From Oligoflexia bacterium (GTDB lineage Bacteria; Bdellovibrionota; Bdellovibrionia; JABDDW01), in NCBI GenBank assembly GCA_016715815.1, contig JADJXN010000006.1, positions 1-64,000 on the forward strand: a DNA stretch of 64,000 nucleotides, read 5' to 3'. Numbering within the stretch: position 1 is the first letter of the stretch; each line of letters opens with the position of its first letter. The position numbers and the translations under genes were made by a program. This document shows, piece by piece, positions 26,110 to 35,959 of this stretch. A model generated the notes under the pieces. The model saw nothing but the letters and a program-made list of their open reading frames with translations. It was not told the DNA's origin and did not search any database.

Positions 26110-26729
26110 ATGCTTATTTTAAAATTTGCCATCGTCGTTTTTTCTCTTTCCTCTTTGCTGCGCCCCCTCCTGTGAGTGAGAGTGCAAAAAAACAAACCAA
26201 ATCTGATCCCAGTGTTATTTCCGATGACATTGAACGAATGAAGCAAGAGGTGCTTAATAAAAAAACTCAAATGATGCTTTTTAAACAACTCTTAAAAAGT
26301 GAAGGTATTGAATCTAACTTCCCAATAGTAAACATAAAACATGTTAATCAAATGGGGGTGAGATATAAAATTTATTCTCTTACTTACACTATAGACAAAG
26401 ATCGGGTGTATACCTTTCATGCTGAGGATAATTTTACAAAGCAAGAACTAAGTCCTGAAACCCAAGTTTTTAGAGGGCCACTATCCCCAGGTTTGCACGA
26501 GCTCTTGGTGGAAGTTATATACCAAGGTAATGATACGGGAGTGTTTAGCTATATAAACGACTACAAAATCCCCTCTCAAATGAAAAAACTTATTAAGGTA
26601 GACAAAGGTCAGAATTTAGACATTCAAATAGTTGGTTATGAAAAAGGTTGGGCTCTGACAGATTTTAAAGATAGACCAGATTTAAAGATCAAAATGTATG
26701 GCTCAAAACAGTCAAAAGATTTAAAATAA
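26110..26729 (+). CDS. small exported protein, apparent frameshift in the signal peptide
   Basis: The long frame can only start at a GTG (26172) without a signal. An ATG at 26110 opens a hydrophobic leader (MLILKFAIVVFSLSS) that runs out of frame after a T6 run at 26138-26143. One added T joins them into a clean signal peptide ending near LFAAPPPVSES. The mature part (about 185 residues) has a strand-rich core with EVIYQGNDTGVFSYINDYK. I recall that pattern from small exported proteins encoded beside AglT/AgmU in gliding bacteria; this is memory, not a search. Probably periplasmic. Confidence 0.6.
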
Positions 26730-26781
26730 ATAGAGGATATTGTGTTGTAATTCTAGCAGCTTGGCGGCCACAGGAAGTGGG

Positions 26782-28080
26782 GTGTCTTTGAGGCGCGTAT
26801 TAGTATTTTTTTTCCTCTTTTTTGCTTTTGTAAAAAGCAGTTTTGCAGAGGACCTGACAAACAACATTGAAATGGCATTAAGCAGCGGTGACTACTTTGC
26901 TGCTTACCGATTAGCCTTGGCCTTTGAGGATCAAAATAAAGATTTATTTTTAAAAACCGGTGTTGACGGTTATTTTAAAAGTCTATTTTTAATTGGCAGC
27001 CAGAAAGAAATTCAAAAACAGTGCGATAAGCTTTCAAAATTAACAGTTAAGGCAAGTTATCTTTGTGCTTTATATTTGGCTGAGCAAAAGAAAACAGAGA
27101 TGGCGGCAAAGTACTTAAAAAAAATTGACTCAAAAACAAAGTTTCATTACCCAGCACAAATACTGCGCGCCTCCATTGCAATTATTGAAAGTAATTTTGA
27201 ACAAGCGGTTGAAATTTTAAACCCAGATGAAATTGAAAAATATGCTCAGCTTCAGCTGGATCAACTTTTCTATCTTACACGTTCGCGCGCCTTACTTGGT
27301 TTAAACCGTTTTGAAGAAGCAACAAAATATTCTCAGTCGATAAATTCAAAAAGCCCATACTATGTTGAGGCCCTTGAGCAAACAGCATGGATATTTTTTA
27401 AATCTAGAAAGTTTGAGTCAGCCCAAATTCTTTTAGAAGTTATGATCTCAACCTATGAAAGCCCCCTTAAAATTGAAAGCGATTTAAAGGTGTCTACAAC
27501 TCAATACTTTAAGGCACGCTACTTAAAAGCCTACTTGGCACTTTTAGAACAAAAGCCAGAAGGTGCGGCTAACGAATTTAGCCAGCTAAAGGGAGACTAC
27601 GATAAGTTTTTATATTCACTGAGCAAAGAAAAATTTCAAGATGAAGTAGAAGTTCTTAAAACAGAGCCTATAGTTTCAAGCGAGGTGAGTACTTACACAC
27701 CAAAACTTAATGCCCACCTAGATTATGTAAAAGAGTGGCTTGGGGCAGAAGTCGGCAGTCATTATTTGAATGAAATAAAACTACAAGCAGCTATTAACAA
27801 TGAAATTACAAGGTTGGAAAAATTTGATGGTGAGCTTGAAAAGAAATATTCACAAAGTTTAAAAACCTTGAAGGTAAAGAGTTTTGCAAGATTTAAAAAA
27901 CAATATTTTAAGGCTCAAGAAAAATTGGCTCAAGCAATGGGTACTTTAAGTTTAAAGTGTGAGCTTGGAAGGCTTGACGTATTTTGGTTAAACCGAGCCC
28001 AGGGAGCGCGAAACCTTGAAGAGGTAATAGATAACTATAAGGCAAGTACAAAATCTATTGGAGCCTACGTCGATCTATGA
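26782..28080 (+). CDS. exported TPR protein, AglT/GltE-like
   Basis: About 432 residues from a GTG preceded by AGGAAG; a TTG two codons on is also possible. Signal peptide RRVLVFFFLFFAFVKSSFA. Residues of about 30-290 are helical repeats of TPR type (YYVEALEQTAWIFFKSRKFE, RALLGLNRFEEATKYSQ). The C-terminus is helical. Size, export and position just before a 1207-residue TPR gene resemble aglT followed by agmU of the Myxococcus Glt gliding complex, also described in Bdellovibrio. Family membership is inferred. Confidence 0.65.
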   Translation: MSLRRVLVFFFLFFAFVKSSFAEDLTNNIEMALSSGDYFAAYRLALAFEDQNKDLFLKTGVDGYFKSLFLIGSQKEIQKQCDKLSKLTVKASYLCALYLAEQKKTEMAAKYLKKIDSKTKFHYPAQILRASIAIIESNFEQAVEILNPDEIEKYAQLQLDQLFYLTRSRALLGLNRFEEATKYSQSINSKSPYYVEALEQTAWIFFKSRKFESAQILLEVMISTYESPLKIESDLKVSTTQYFKARYLKAYLALLEQKPEGAANEFSQLKGDYDKFLYSLSKEKFQDEVEVLKTEPIVSSEVSTYTPKLNAHLDYVKEWLGAEVGSHYLNEIKLQAAINNEITRLEKFDGELEKKYSQSLKTLKVKSFARFKKQYFKAQEKLAQAMGTLSLKCELGRLDVFWLNRAQGARNLEEVIDNYKASTKSIGAYVDL

Positions 28081-31000
28081 AAATAAAAGCTCTTTTATTA
28101 TTTTCTGTAACACTTCTTTTACTTTCCCAGGCGGCGCAATCACAAATGGTTTTAGAAAAGGGAATAAGCCTCTACTCTATAGAATATTTTTGGAAAGAAG
28201 CTATTGAATTATATGTTACAGAAACAGAAGACTACCTAGACACAATGTCAACATCGAGTCTTGAATTTAAGCAGTGGAGGCTGCGTGTCTTACAAGATAA
28301 ATTTGAAACCAGAATAAGTGGTCTTGAAACTGTTTTATCAAAAAGTAACTTTAGCGAGTTGGCACAACTTGAAAAAAGTGTTCAAGAGCGCGGGCTTGAT
28401 AGCTTAGATGACTCGTTAATGATGCGTTTAGCACAGCTTCATTATGACAGAGCGGTTTTTGATTTTAATATAAAAAGTAAAAACCACAGAGGCAAGAATG
28501 CTAAAAACATATCTTTAATTTCTCCTGATTATAAAAAAACAATCTTTTACACAAGAGAAATTATCAAGCGTTTTCCTAAAAGTAGTGTTTTAGAGCATGC
28601 CTATTACCTATTAGGTTTTTGTCTTTTTGATGAAAATAAAGACTCCCCTGCTGCAAAAACATATGAGCAAATGCTAAAAACCTTTCCCCTTCACCCACTT
28701 TCATTTGAAGCGCGTTGGAGGCTGGCTGAATATTACTTTGAACAAAACCAATTTGAACTTGCAAAACAAAACTATGATTATTTAATTAAACATCCCAATA
28801 GCTTTTCACAAAAGGCAGTATATAAATTAGGTGCCGTTTATTATAGCCAGCAAAAATATTCAAATGCTTATAAAATTTTTATTGAACTTTATAATCAGAC
28901 ACTTGATAGGCTAGGTACTGATGATCCAGAGGCAGAAACACTAAATAGTGAAGCATTAGATTACTTAGCGCATTTAAAAACTAAAGACATCCCCATGAAT
29001 GTGGATGATGAATTGGAATCAAATATTGTTTTAAGGCTTTCTGAAATTTACCATCAAAAGCTAAATGATGCTGAATCTAGAAATGTTTTAGTGTCTTATT
29101 CAAAACAAAAACCATATACAAAGTTTTCTCCTGTTTTTTTAAATAGTGTTATTGATAGCTTAGAGTATGACAACCTCTACTCCGCTGCTCAAAAGATAAG
29201 AGAAATGTTCTTAAATACATATAAACCTAATTCTCCATTTTGGGTCAGGTGGGAAAAAGATGTAAGTACTACTGTTGAAATACAAGACCTTTATGAAAGT
29301 GTACTTTTATCAAGCGCACACTACTACGCGGATTTAGCAAGACGAACAAATAAATTTGTAAGCTATCAAAAGGCCATTGAGCACTATAATAAATTTATTG
29401 AAGAACATCCCATTAGCCCACTTAAAAACCAAGCTCGTTTTGAAATGGCAGATCTTCAATATTTTGCAGCTGATTATTCCGATGCGGGCGCAACTTACAT
29501 GAATATGACAATAGATACTGATAGTGATGAATATAAAGAGGAAGCTGCTTATGGATATTTTTTATCCGAAATGAAAAGGATTAAGTATGACCCAGCGCTG
29601 AACTCCAATTTTGCTGCAGATTTTGATAAAAATGGGCGCTTAAATCCTGTTTCTGATTTTAGTCAAAAAGAAAAACAGTTTTTTGAAGCCGCTGATTTTT
29701 ATACCAAAAACGTTCCAAAAGGTTTTAGACGTCAAAAGATTTTATACAAAAAAGCAGAGTTATTTTTTAAGCATAACAGATTTAAAGACGCTAGAGCGCA
29801 ATTGGAAGATATTTTAAAAGAGCAGGAGCTATCATCTATAGCAACTAAGGCTTTAAGAATGCTTTCGGAAACATATAATTTAGAAGGGAATTGGTCAAAA
29901 ATTGTTGAAATTCAAAAAATGCATTTTGATGTCACTCGCAGGTTAAGTTTTGATATTACACAAACTGATGAATTATTTAAATCCAAAGCGCCACTTATAA
30001 GACAAGCATTGAAAAGTGAAAAAAGGGGAGAAGCTAAAGACGCAGCTGAATTGTATGAATTTTATAGTATTAAGTATTCTAAATCTTCAGAGACACCAGC
30101 ATCACTTTTGAAATCTGGTCTTATTTATAAAAATTTAGGGCAAATTCCAGACTCCGAAAGAGTTTTAAATAGACTTGTAAATGATTACCCTAAGAGCCGA
30201 TATAAACCCGCTGCAGAATTTTTATTAGCATCAAATTTTGAAGGCTATTTAATGTTTGAAGAGGCTATTAAAAAATTTGATAAAATTTTTAAAAAATATC
30301 CTAAAAAAGAAATTGGCCTACAAGCTCTTATTAGTATGGCCTCAATACAATATGCTCTTATGCAGTATGATGAAGCAGCTGAAAAATATAAAACCTACGC
30401 TCAAGTTTTAAAAGATGATTATGCACTTTTAACAGCGGCTGAAATATATAGAAAAGCAGGCAATAAAAAGGCTGCTTTAAAAGTTTATACTCAGCTCAGT
30501 AAAGAGCATAAAGGAAAGTCTTTGGCTGTCGAAGCATATTTAAACTTGGCTGAAATGGCCTCAACAAATGAACAAAAAGCAGAGTATTGTAGAGTAATTA
30601 AAAGTTTTACTAAAAATACGCAGCTTGCGACGATAGCCACAACACAGCATGCATTAACTGGATGTATGTACTTTAAAGTGCGTCCCTATGCTCAAAAGGT
30701 GAGTAAAGAAAAACTTGTAAAGCATTGGCCCAATTTAAGTCAAGTTTATGATGCCATTATTCAAGCACAAGATTACCAATGGCTCAAAGAAGTGGCAGCT
30801 GATTTGGAGAAGTTAGTTAATAGAACAGGGTTTGCGCCGGCAAGACTCAAACTGGAAGAAATTCAGTTAAAGTTAGCTGAAAATAAAATTGAGCAAATAG
30901 ATACAACACAGGCCAGGCTCAGTGGTGTGGATGCTGAGACATTGCAAGTACGCTGGCCTATTGAATCAAGTTTAGTGCGTGTTGCATTTGATCAAAAAAA

Positions 31001-31700
31001 ATGGGAGGAATTAATTAAAAATGCACGTACTGAGCTTTCATTAAATAAAAATCAGCCTTACTTGTATGTTGCTATTAGTCGTGCCTATGCCGAGAAAAGC
31101 TTTTGGGTTGATGCGAGTAGTACTCTTAAAGAATGTGTTCAAGAAACGAAAGATGGCGTTTGCTCAGCGTATCTTTCATTTATTGAGCCAAAGTATGGTT
31201 TTGAAGATCTTAATTATGATCCCGATGATGAAGCTATAATTCACTTGGCAAAAGCAGTGAAGTTGGCAAAAACGCGTAAAAACCCTGAAGAGCAATTTAA
31301 AAAAGCCGTTAAAAGTATGCCGCAATTACCAGATACTTATAAATATTTTTCTAAATACTTAAATGCCAAGAAAAAATATGACCTCGCCAAGCTTGTCTTA
31401 GACGCTGGAATTAGAAACACTCAAGGAGATGACCGTCTCCTTGTGGAGAAGGGAATGCTTGCTCTTGAGCAAAAAGATAAAGATCTGGCTCAAGCTGTGG
31501 TGAATGAAATGAGATACTATGACGCTATTTCTAATAATTCATTTTTATACAGAGCCATCTATTATTATATAGACAATAATCCGACACAGGCTCAGGCATT
31601 TTTAAAACAAATTGATGCTCAAGACAGCCCAATTTATAAATACGCATCAAATCTTATTTATAAAAATATGGATAGAATACCTGCCGGAGAAAAAAAATGA
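28077..31700 (+). CDS. giant exported TPR protein, AgmU/GltD-like
   Basis: 1207 residues. A signal peptide (MKIKALLLFSVTLLLLSQAAQS) is followed by TPR-type repeats along nearly the whole length, e.g. VLEHAYYLLGFCLFDENKD, RWRLAEYYFEQNQFELAKQN and GLIYKNLGQIPDSERVLN. No enzyme motif is seen. A long periplasmic solenoid fits a scaffold bridging inner- and outer-membrane parts, as proposed for AgmU/GltD. Overlaps by 4 bp on both sides tie it to its neighbours. Confidence 0.7.
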   Translation: MKIKALLLFSVTLLLLSQAAQSQMVLEKGISLYSIEYFWKEAIELYVTETEDYLDTMSTSSLEFKQWRLRVLQDKFETRISGLETVLSKSNFSELAQLEKSVQERGLDSLDDSLMMRLAQLHYDRAVFDFNIKSKNHRGKNAKNISLISPDYKKTIFYTREIIKRFPKSSVLEHAYYLLGFCLFDENKDSPAAKTYEQMLKTFPLHPLSFEARWRLAEYYFEQNQFELAKQNYDYLIKHPNSFSQKAVYKLGAVYYSQQKYSNAYKIFIELYNQTLDRLGTDDPEAETLNSEALDYLAHLKTKDIPMNVDDELESNIVLRLSEIYHQKLNDAESRNVLVSYSKQKPYTKFSPVFLNSVIDSLEYDNLYSAAQKIREMFLNTYKPNSPFWVRWEKDVSTTVEIQDLYESVLLSSAHYYADLARRTNKFVSYQKAIEHYNKFIEEHPISPLKNQARFEMADLQYFAADYSDAGATYMNMTIDTDSDEYKEEAAYGYFLSEMKRIKYDPALNSNFAADFDKNGRLNPVSDFSQKEKQFFEAADFYTKNVPKGFRRQKILYKKAELFFKHNRFKDARAQLEDILKEQELSSIATKALRMLSETYNLEGNWSKIVEIQKMHFDVTRRLSFDITQTDELFKSKAPLIRQALKSEKRGEAKDAAELYEFYSIKYSKSSETPASLLKSGLIYKNLGQIPDSERVLNRLVNDYPKSRYKPAAEFLLASNFEGYLMFEEAIKKFDKIFKKYPKKEIGLQALISMASIQYALMQYDEAAEKYKTYAQVLKDDYALLTAAEIYRKAGNKKAALKVYTQLSKEHKGKSLAVEAYLNLAEMASTNEQKAEYCRVIKSFTKNTQLATIATTQHALTGCMYFKVRPYAQKVSKEKLVKHWPNLSQVYDAIIQAQDYQWLKEVAADLEKLVNRTGFAPARLKLEEIQLKLAENKIEQIDTTQARLSGVDAETLQVRWPIESSLVRVAFDQKKWEELIKNARTELSLNKNQPYLYVAISRAYAEKSFWVDASSTLKECVQETKDGVCSAYLSFIEPKYGFEDLNYDPDDEAIIHLAKAVKLAKTRKNPEEQFKKAVKSMPQLPDTYKYFSKYLNAKKKYDLAKLVLDAGIRNTQGDDRLLVEKGMLALEQKDKDLAQAVVNEMRYYDAISNNSFLYRAIYYYIDNNPTQAQAFLKQIDAQDSPIYKYASNLIYKNMDRIPAGEKK

Positions 31701-31906
31701 GAACGATATTTTTTTTAATTATATTTTTGCCTTTAATAACTCATGCTCAAAAAAGAAAAATAGAAAAGGTTCCTAAGTCAGTATTTTTAGTTAAAAAAGC
31801 TAAAATCACATCTGACGTAGGAGAGCCGCAATTTTACCCAGCAGAAGCACAGCTAAGGACAATCACCCATGATAAAATTTTGCATAACACAAAAAAATTT
31901 GAATAG
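31697..31906 (+). CDS. small exported protein of unknown function
   Basis: 69 residues. The start overlaps the TPR gene stop by 4 bp (ATGA). Signal peptide MRTIFFLIIFLPLITHA, then a basic 52-residue mature part (QKRKIEKVPKSVFLVKKAK). It overlaps the next gene by 38 bp. Retained in a tight operon with a good leader, it is probably a real small periplasmic component. No family recognised. Confidence 0.6.
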   Translation: MRTIFFLIIFLPLITHAQKRKIEKVPKSVFLVKKAKITSDVGEPQFYPAEAQLRTITHDKILHNTKKFE

Positions 31907-32435
31907 TTTGTTCTTGTCTCTAGCTTGTTTTCTCTTTTGCTATACAGCAAGAGCTGACTTTAGAAACGAGGAAGACAAAAAAATTGTAAGTGACGTCTTA
32001 GGGCGTTTTGCAAAAGAGTGCCCTTTAAGAGTAGCCACAGATAACGAAATAATAAAGCGCCTTGAAATAGAAGTTAATGAGGTAAGATCATCAAAAAATT
32101 TTGAAGTACAAAAGTGCTATGAAAACAATTACTCACAAGTCATAGGGGTTTACCATCTGTATAAAAAACTCTGCGATGATGTCGGAATACAAAGTATTAA
32201 TCTGACCTCATCTCAAATGGCGCGTCAACTTGTTGATATAAGTAAGTATCAAGGGGGGATTAGAACATTCCACTCCCTTTTAAATGACTGTTTAATAAAA
32301 ATACCAGACAAACTTGGAAAAAAATATTTTGTTCCTTTAGCTGGAAATGAATTAGACACACAAGAGCTTTTACGCCAAATCGAGGAAGCACATGTGAAGC
32401 TACCTTTTCCTTCTACTGTGGAGCCTTATAGATGA
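31869..32435 (+). CDS. exported protein of unknown function in the TPR/barrel operon
   Basis: 188 residues. The first ATG gives a polar stretch before the hydrophobic leader (SLFLSLACFLFCYTARA); a TTG start nearer the leader (31902 or 31911) would give a more usual signal peptide. The mature part is helical with three spaced cysteines (KECPLR, VQKCYE, LCDDV) and a fourth in LNDCLIK, possibly two disulfides. It overlaps the barrel gene by 4 bp. In Glt clusters a periplasmic partner of the barrel occupies such a position, but similarity is not shown. Confidence 0.65.
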   Translation: MIKFCITQKNLNSLFLSLACFLFCYTARADFRNEEDKKIVSDVLGRFAKECPLRVATDNEIIKRLEIEVNEVRSSKNFEVQKCYENNYSQVIGVYHLYKKLCDDVGIQSINLTSSQMARQLVDISKYQGGIRTFHSLLNDCLIKIPDKLGKKYFVPLAGNELDTQELLRQIEEAHVKLPFPSTVEPYR

Positions 32436-33652
32436 AAATTTTATTTTTTATATTTTTGTATATAAACAGCTTCGCTCAAACAAGTTCTACTATTTTATCT
32501 ACCGATGAGGAAACACTTAAAGCAGACATAGAAGCAAGTACTCGCTATAATTACAACATTTTTTACAGTTATGATAATTTAATAAGTGACTTTTCTTTGT
32601 ATTTAACCCCAAAGCTAAGAGCGCAAACTAAACCTAAAGCGCTACAACTTAGTGCAATGCTTGATCTTGAGTATGAGAAGTTTTTGTCTTACTCATCTCA
32701 AGATTATTTTAATTACTCACTTAAAACACTAACAACCTTGAATGAGGGCAGTGCAAATAGTTTTACTTTGGGGCTTGATTACGCTGGTTTTAGTGACCCT
32801 GCTATGAATTCATCTGTAGCAAGAGTGCAGCACCAAAGGGCTGATGCCAATTTAAGTTATGCTTATATTAAAGATAATGGCGACAGACTAAAGCTAAAGC
32901 TTAATTACAAGTATGAAGATATTTTGGCTCCAAGCTACACCTTTAACCCAAATTACTTAAGACATTACAATGCGGAACTTGTTGGCCAATATGACTTCCG
33001 TTTTTTACCTGAAACGTATTGGTTTTTAAGGCTTACCGGTGGAATGAGAGAGTACACAAATCCAACTTTAGGCACACAAGAAATTAGTAACTTTGTTACA
33101 GCAACTGGTTTTCAAAGTATTAAAACAAGTAATATGTATGGCCTTGGCGAAGTTGGAATTAGTGGAAGGCTAACAGATAAAACAATTATAGATGCGGCAA
33201 CTGGATTTTTAGTTAGAATGTACCCAACAGACGATTCCTTTGTAGCCCCTGTTTTTTATATTCATTTTATAGAGCAAGTAACAAGAAGGGATCAGTTAAT
33301 TGCGGGTTACAACTATGTTGTTGAAGATGCTTATTCTACAAACTGGTTTTTAAACCAGGAAATTTATATTGGCCTTGCTCGCGTTATGGGGGATCAGGTT
33401 TTACTACTTGTAAAAATGAGTTATGAGTACAAAAATTACTCAACTCCCTTGCCACGCAATGACCAAAGGGTGACTGGCGGAGGTATTATTAAATATTCCT
33501 TTAAGCCTCATCTAAAATTTTTTGGCGAAATGAAAGTAGATTTAATGGCCACAGATTACTTTTTTAACCACACATCTGCATTAAATGCTGCAGACAGACC
33601 AGGAAGCTACCGTGCAGGTTACATTGGTGCCGGTGTGATGGCTAATTTTTAA
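32432..33652 (+). CDS. outer-membrane beta-barrel protein
   Basis: 406 residues. A signal peptide (MKILFFIFLYINSFAQ) is followed by alternating amphipathic strands with aromatic belts throughout (NYNIFYSYDNLISDFSLYL, YRAGYIGAGVMANF). It ends in Phe, the usual C-terminal residue for BAM recognition. No plug or POTRA domain. As the last gene of the TPR operon it could be the outer-membrane part of a Glt-like envelope machine (compare GltA/B/H barrels), or a plain porin. Confidence 0.78.
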   Translation: MKILFFIFLYINSFAQTSSTILSTDEETLKADIEASTRYNYNIFYSYDNLISDFSLYLTPKLRAQTKPKALQLSAMLDLEYEKFLSYSSQDYFNYSLKTLTTLNEGSANSFTLGLDYAGFSDPAMNSSVARVQHQRADANLSYAYIKDNGDRLKLKLNYKYEDILAPSYTFNPNYLRHYNAELVGQYDFRFLPETYWFLRLTGGMREYTNPTLGTQEISNFVTATGFQSIKTSNMYGLGEVGISGRLTDKTIIDAATGFLVRMYPTDDSFVAPVFYIHFIEQVTRRDQLIAGYNYVVEDAYSTNWFLNQEIYIGLARVMGDQVLLLVKMSYEYKNYSTPLPRNDQRVTGGGIIKYSFKPHLKFFGEMKVDLMATDYFFNHTSALNAADRPGSYRAGYIGAGVMANF

Positions 33653-33659
33653 GGGATAA

Positions 33660-35327
33660 ATGGATAAAAAACTTCGTGTTATACCTTTGGGCGGTTTGGG
33701 TGAAGTGGGTTTAAACCTCATGGTGATTGAATACGGTGAGGACATGATCCTTATTGACTGCGGAGTGCTTTTTCCAGATTTGTCTTGGTTGGGCCTTGAG
33801 TTGGTGCTGCCAAATTTTGATTACATTATAGAAAATAAAAAAAAGCTAAGAGCATTAATTATTACTCATGGCCATGAAGATCATATTGGGGCTATTCCAT
33901 TTTTATTAAAAAAAGTAAAAATCCCAGTAGTGTATGCCAGTCGGTTTGCCTCTCGTCTTATTGAAGAAAAATGCAAAGAGCACGGAGTTGGAGATAATTT
34001 AAACATTGAAAATGTCCAAGCTGGTAGTGTGGTAAGTGTTAAGAGTTTTGAAGTTGAATTTATTCACGTGACTCATTCCACTTTGGAAAGCTTAGCCTTA
34101 AGTATTAAAACTCCACTTGGTGTTATTGTGCATTCCGGAGATTTTAAGTTTGATGAAACTCCTTATAGTGGTCCAAGCTCAGACAAAAAAAGATTTAGAG
34201 AATTAGGAAATCACCAAAGCCCACTTTTACTTTTATCAGATAGCACTAATAGTGAGCGGTGCGGATACTCAAAAAGTGAAAGCTCTATTAATGCAGAATT
34301 AGATAAGTTGGTTGCAGAATCTCCATCTGCAGTCATTGTGGCTCTTTTTGCAAGCAACATTCACCGTGTGCATCAACTCATGGATATTGCTCAAAAGCAT
34401 GGGAGAAAAGTATTTTTATCAGGTCGGAGTATGGAACGCTATGTGCAAATAGCTTTAGAGCAAAATTTTTTACCCCATAAGAGTGACTTAATCCAACCCA
34501 TTGAAGACATTGATGCCTTTAAAAGAAATCAGATTCTAGTTTTAAGCACAGGCTCTCAAGGGGAGGCGCGCTCAAGTTTATATAGGCTTTCAAAAAATGA
34601 AAACCGATGGATAAAAATAGCAAAAGGAGACACAGTCATACTTAGTTCACGTAATATTCCTGGTAATGAAAAAGCTATTTCAAATGTAATTAATCAATTA
34701 TGTAAGCTAGGCGCAGATGTGCATTATGAAGATATGCGCTCAGTTCATGTAAGCGGGCATGCCTACCAAGAAGAACAGTTAGAGCTTTTAAGCTTTGTAA
34801 AGCCAAAGTATTTTATCCCCATTCATGGTGAGTATAGACAACTTGCGCAACATGCAAAAACAGCACAAAAATCAAACCATGTACAAAGGGGCTGTTTTAT
34901 TTTAGAAAATGGTCATGTTTGGGAATTTGATGGCGAATCTGCAGTGATTGACATCACTCAAACTGTTATAAGCGGGCGTAAATGGTATTTTTTTGAAAAT
35001 GATGGCGAATTTGATGCTCCAGCAATTAAAGAAAGAAGATCTGCTGCAAGGGCCGGTGTGGTGAGTGTGGTGTGTAGACTAAATCAAAAGGCGACTGAGT
35101 TAGTAAAAGACCCAGAAGTTGTAATAAAAGGTTATTTGGGAGACTTAAAAGATCAAAAAAACTTAATTGAAGAAGTTGTTAATATGTGTGCTCAGGCTTT
35201 TGAAAAATGGTCCATTCATAGTGATTTAGAGCTAACCCGTGAGCAGACGGTCGCACTTGCTGCTAAAAAAGTTTTTAAAAAAAGATATGATTTAAAACCC
35301 TTAGTGATAGTGCATTTTACAAAATGA
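33660..35327 (+). CDS. rnj: ribonuclease J
   Basis: 555 residues. A metallo-beta-lactamase core with zinc motif His70-x-His72-x-Asp74-His75 (THGHEDHIGA), the RNase J start LRVIPLGGLGEVGLN, a beta-CASP domain with ILVLSTGSQGEARSSL, and VHVSGHAYQEE plus IHGEYRQL near the end of the core. It is a 5'-3' exo- and endonuclease for mRNA turnover and rRNA processing in the cytoplasm. It is 7 bp after the barrel gene and overlaps the PPTase gene by 4 bp. Confidence 0.95.
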   Translation: MDKKLRVIPLGGLGEVGLNLMVIEYGEDMILIDCGVLFPDLSWLGLELVLPNFDYIIENKKKLRALIITHGHEDHIGAIPFLLKKVKIPVVYASRFASRLIEEKCKEHGVGDNLNIENVQAGSVVSVKSFEVEFIHVTHSTLESLALSIKTPLGVIVHSGDFKFDETPYSGPSSDKKRFRELGNHQSPLLLLSDSTNSERCGYSKSESSINAELDKLVAESPSAVIVALFASNIHRVHQLMDIAQKHGRKVFLSGRSMERYVQIALEQNFLPHKSDLIQPIEDIDAFKRNQILVLSTGSQGEARSSLYRLSKNENRWIKIAKGDTVILSSRNIPGNEKAISNVINQLCKLGADVHYEDMRSVHVSGHAYQEEQLELLSFVKPKYFIPIHGEYRQLAQHAKTAQKSNHVQRGCFILENGHVWEFDGESAVIDITQTVISGRKWYFFENDGEFDAPAIKERRSAARAGVVSVVCRLNQKATELVKDPEVVIKGYLGDLKDQKNLIEEVVNMCAQAFEKWSIHSDLELTREQTVALAAKKVFKKRYDLKPLVIVHFTK

Positions 35328-35959
35328 AAGATATTTTATATTCAAGCTGGAATTCATTTTTAGGAAACATAAGTGGTGCTGTGTTTGTTAGTAAGAACCT
35401 TCAAAAAATAGATGACAACTTATTAAGTGCACTATCTCAAAGTTCCCATTTTGCCTACAAAGCAAAAAAAATTCCATCAATGTCTGAAGAAAGACAAATG
35501 CAGTGGGCTGAGGCGCGGCGCGGAGAACTTGAGATGGAAGAATATTTTATTAAAACATTAAATTCAACAGACTTTAAACTTCTTTCAAGTATTTCACATA
35601 CAAAAGATATTGTGGTTGGTATTTCTTGTGTGGCAAATAGTAATAATAATTTGCAAGGAATTGGTATTGATATAGAAGACTCCAGTAGAAAATTAGAAAA
35701 ACAAGTTATCCAGCGCTTTATTCATTCCTCACAGCTAGTGAAGTATAATAATTTAAAAGCCATTGATTTTTGGGTGCTAAAAGAAGCAGCTTTTAAGGCC
35801 ACTCCAAGGGATCTGCAACTTGTTGTTACAAGTTATGACCTTACAAAGTGGGATGAAAAGCTTCAAATTGGGGTTATGCAATCCAAAAATGCTCAATGTG
35901 AAGTGAAATTACTAAAAATAAATCAATATTCTGTGGGGCTATCCTATTTCAGATCGTGA
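35324..35959 (+). CDS. 4'-phosphopantetheinyl transferase superfamily protein
   Basis: 211 residues. The two core motifs are present: GIGIDIED at 112-119 (metal-binding Asp and Glu) and FWVLKEAAFKA at about 149-159 (KEA..K), with SISHT upstream. Such enzymes move the phosphopantetheine arm from CoA to acyl- or peptidyl-carrier proteins. Size suggests an Sfp-like or hybrid form rather than the 120-residue AcpS. Its own carrier protein is not nearby. Overlaps the convergent plsC by 21 bp. Confidence 0.8.
   Translation: MKDILYSSWNSFLGNISGAVFVSKNLQKIDDNLLSALSQSSHFAYKAKKIPSMSEERQMQWAEARRGELEMEEYFIKTLNSTDFKLLSSISHTKDIVVGISCVANSNNNLQGIGIDIEDSSRKLEKQVIQRFIHSSQLVKYNNLKAIDFWVLKEAAFKATPRDLQLVVTSYDLTKWDEKLQIGVMQSKNAQCEVKLLKINQYSVGLSYFRS

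Noticed and set aside
26172..26729. GTG at 26172 as the true start of a cytoplasmic protein
   Set aside because: A clean signal peptide lies just upstream in another frame and joins with a single base at a T6 run; the GTG has no good ribosome binding site.
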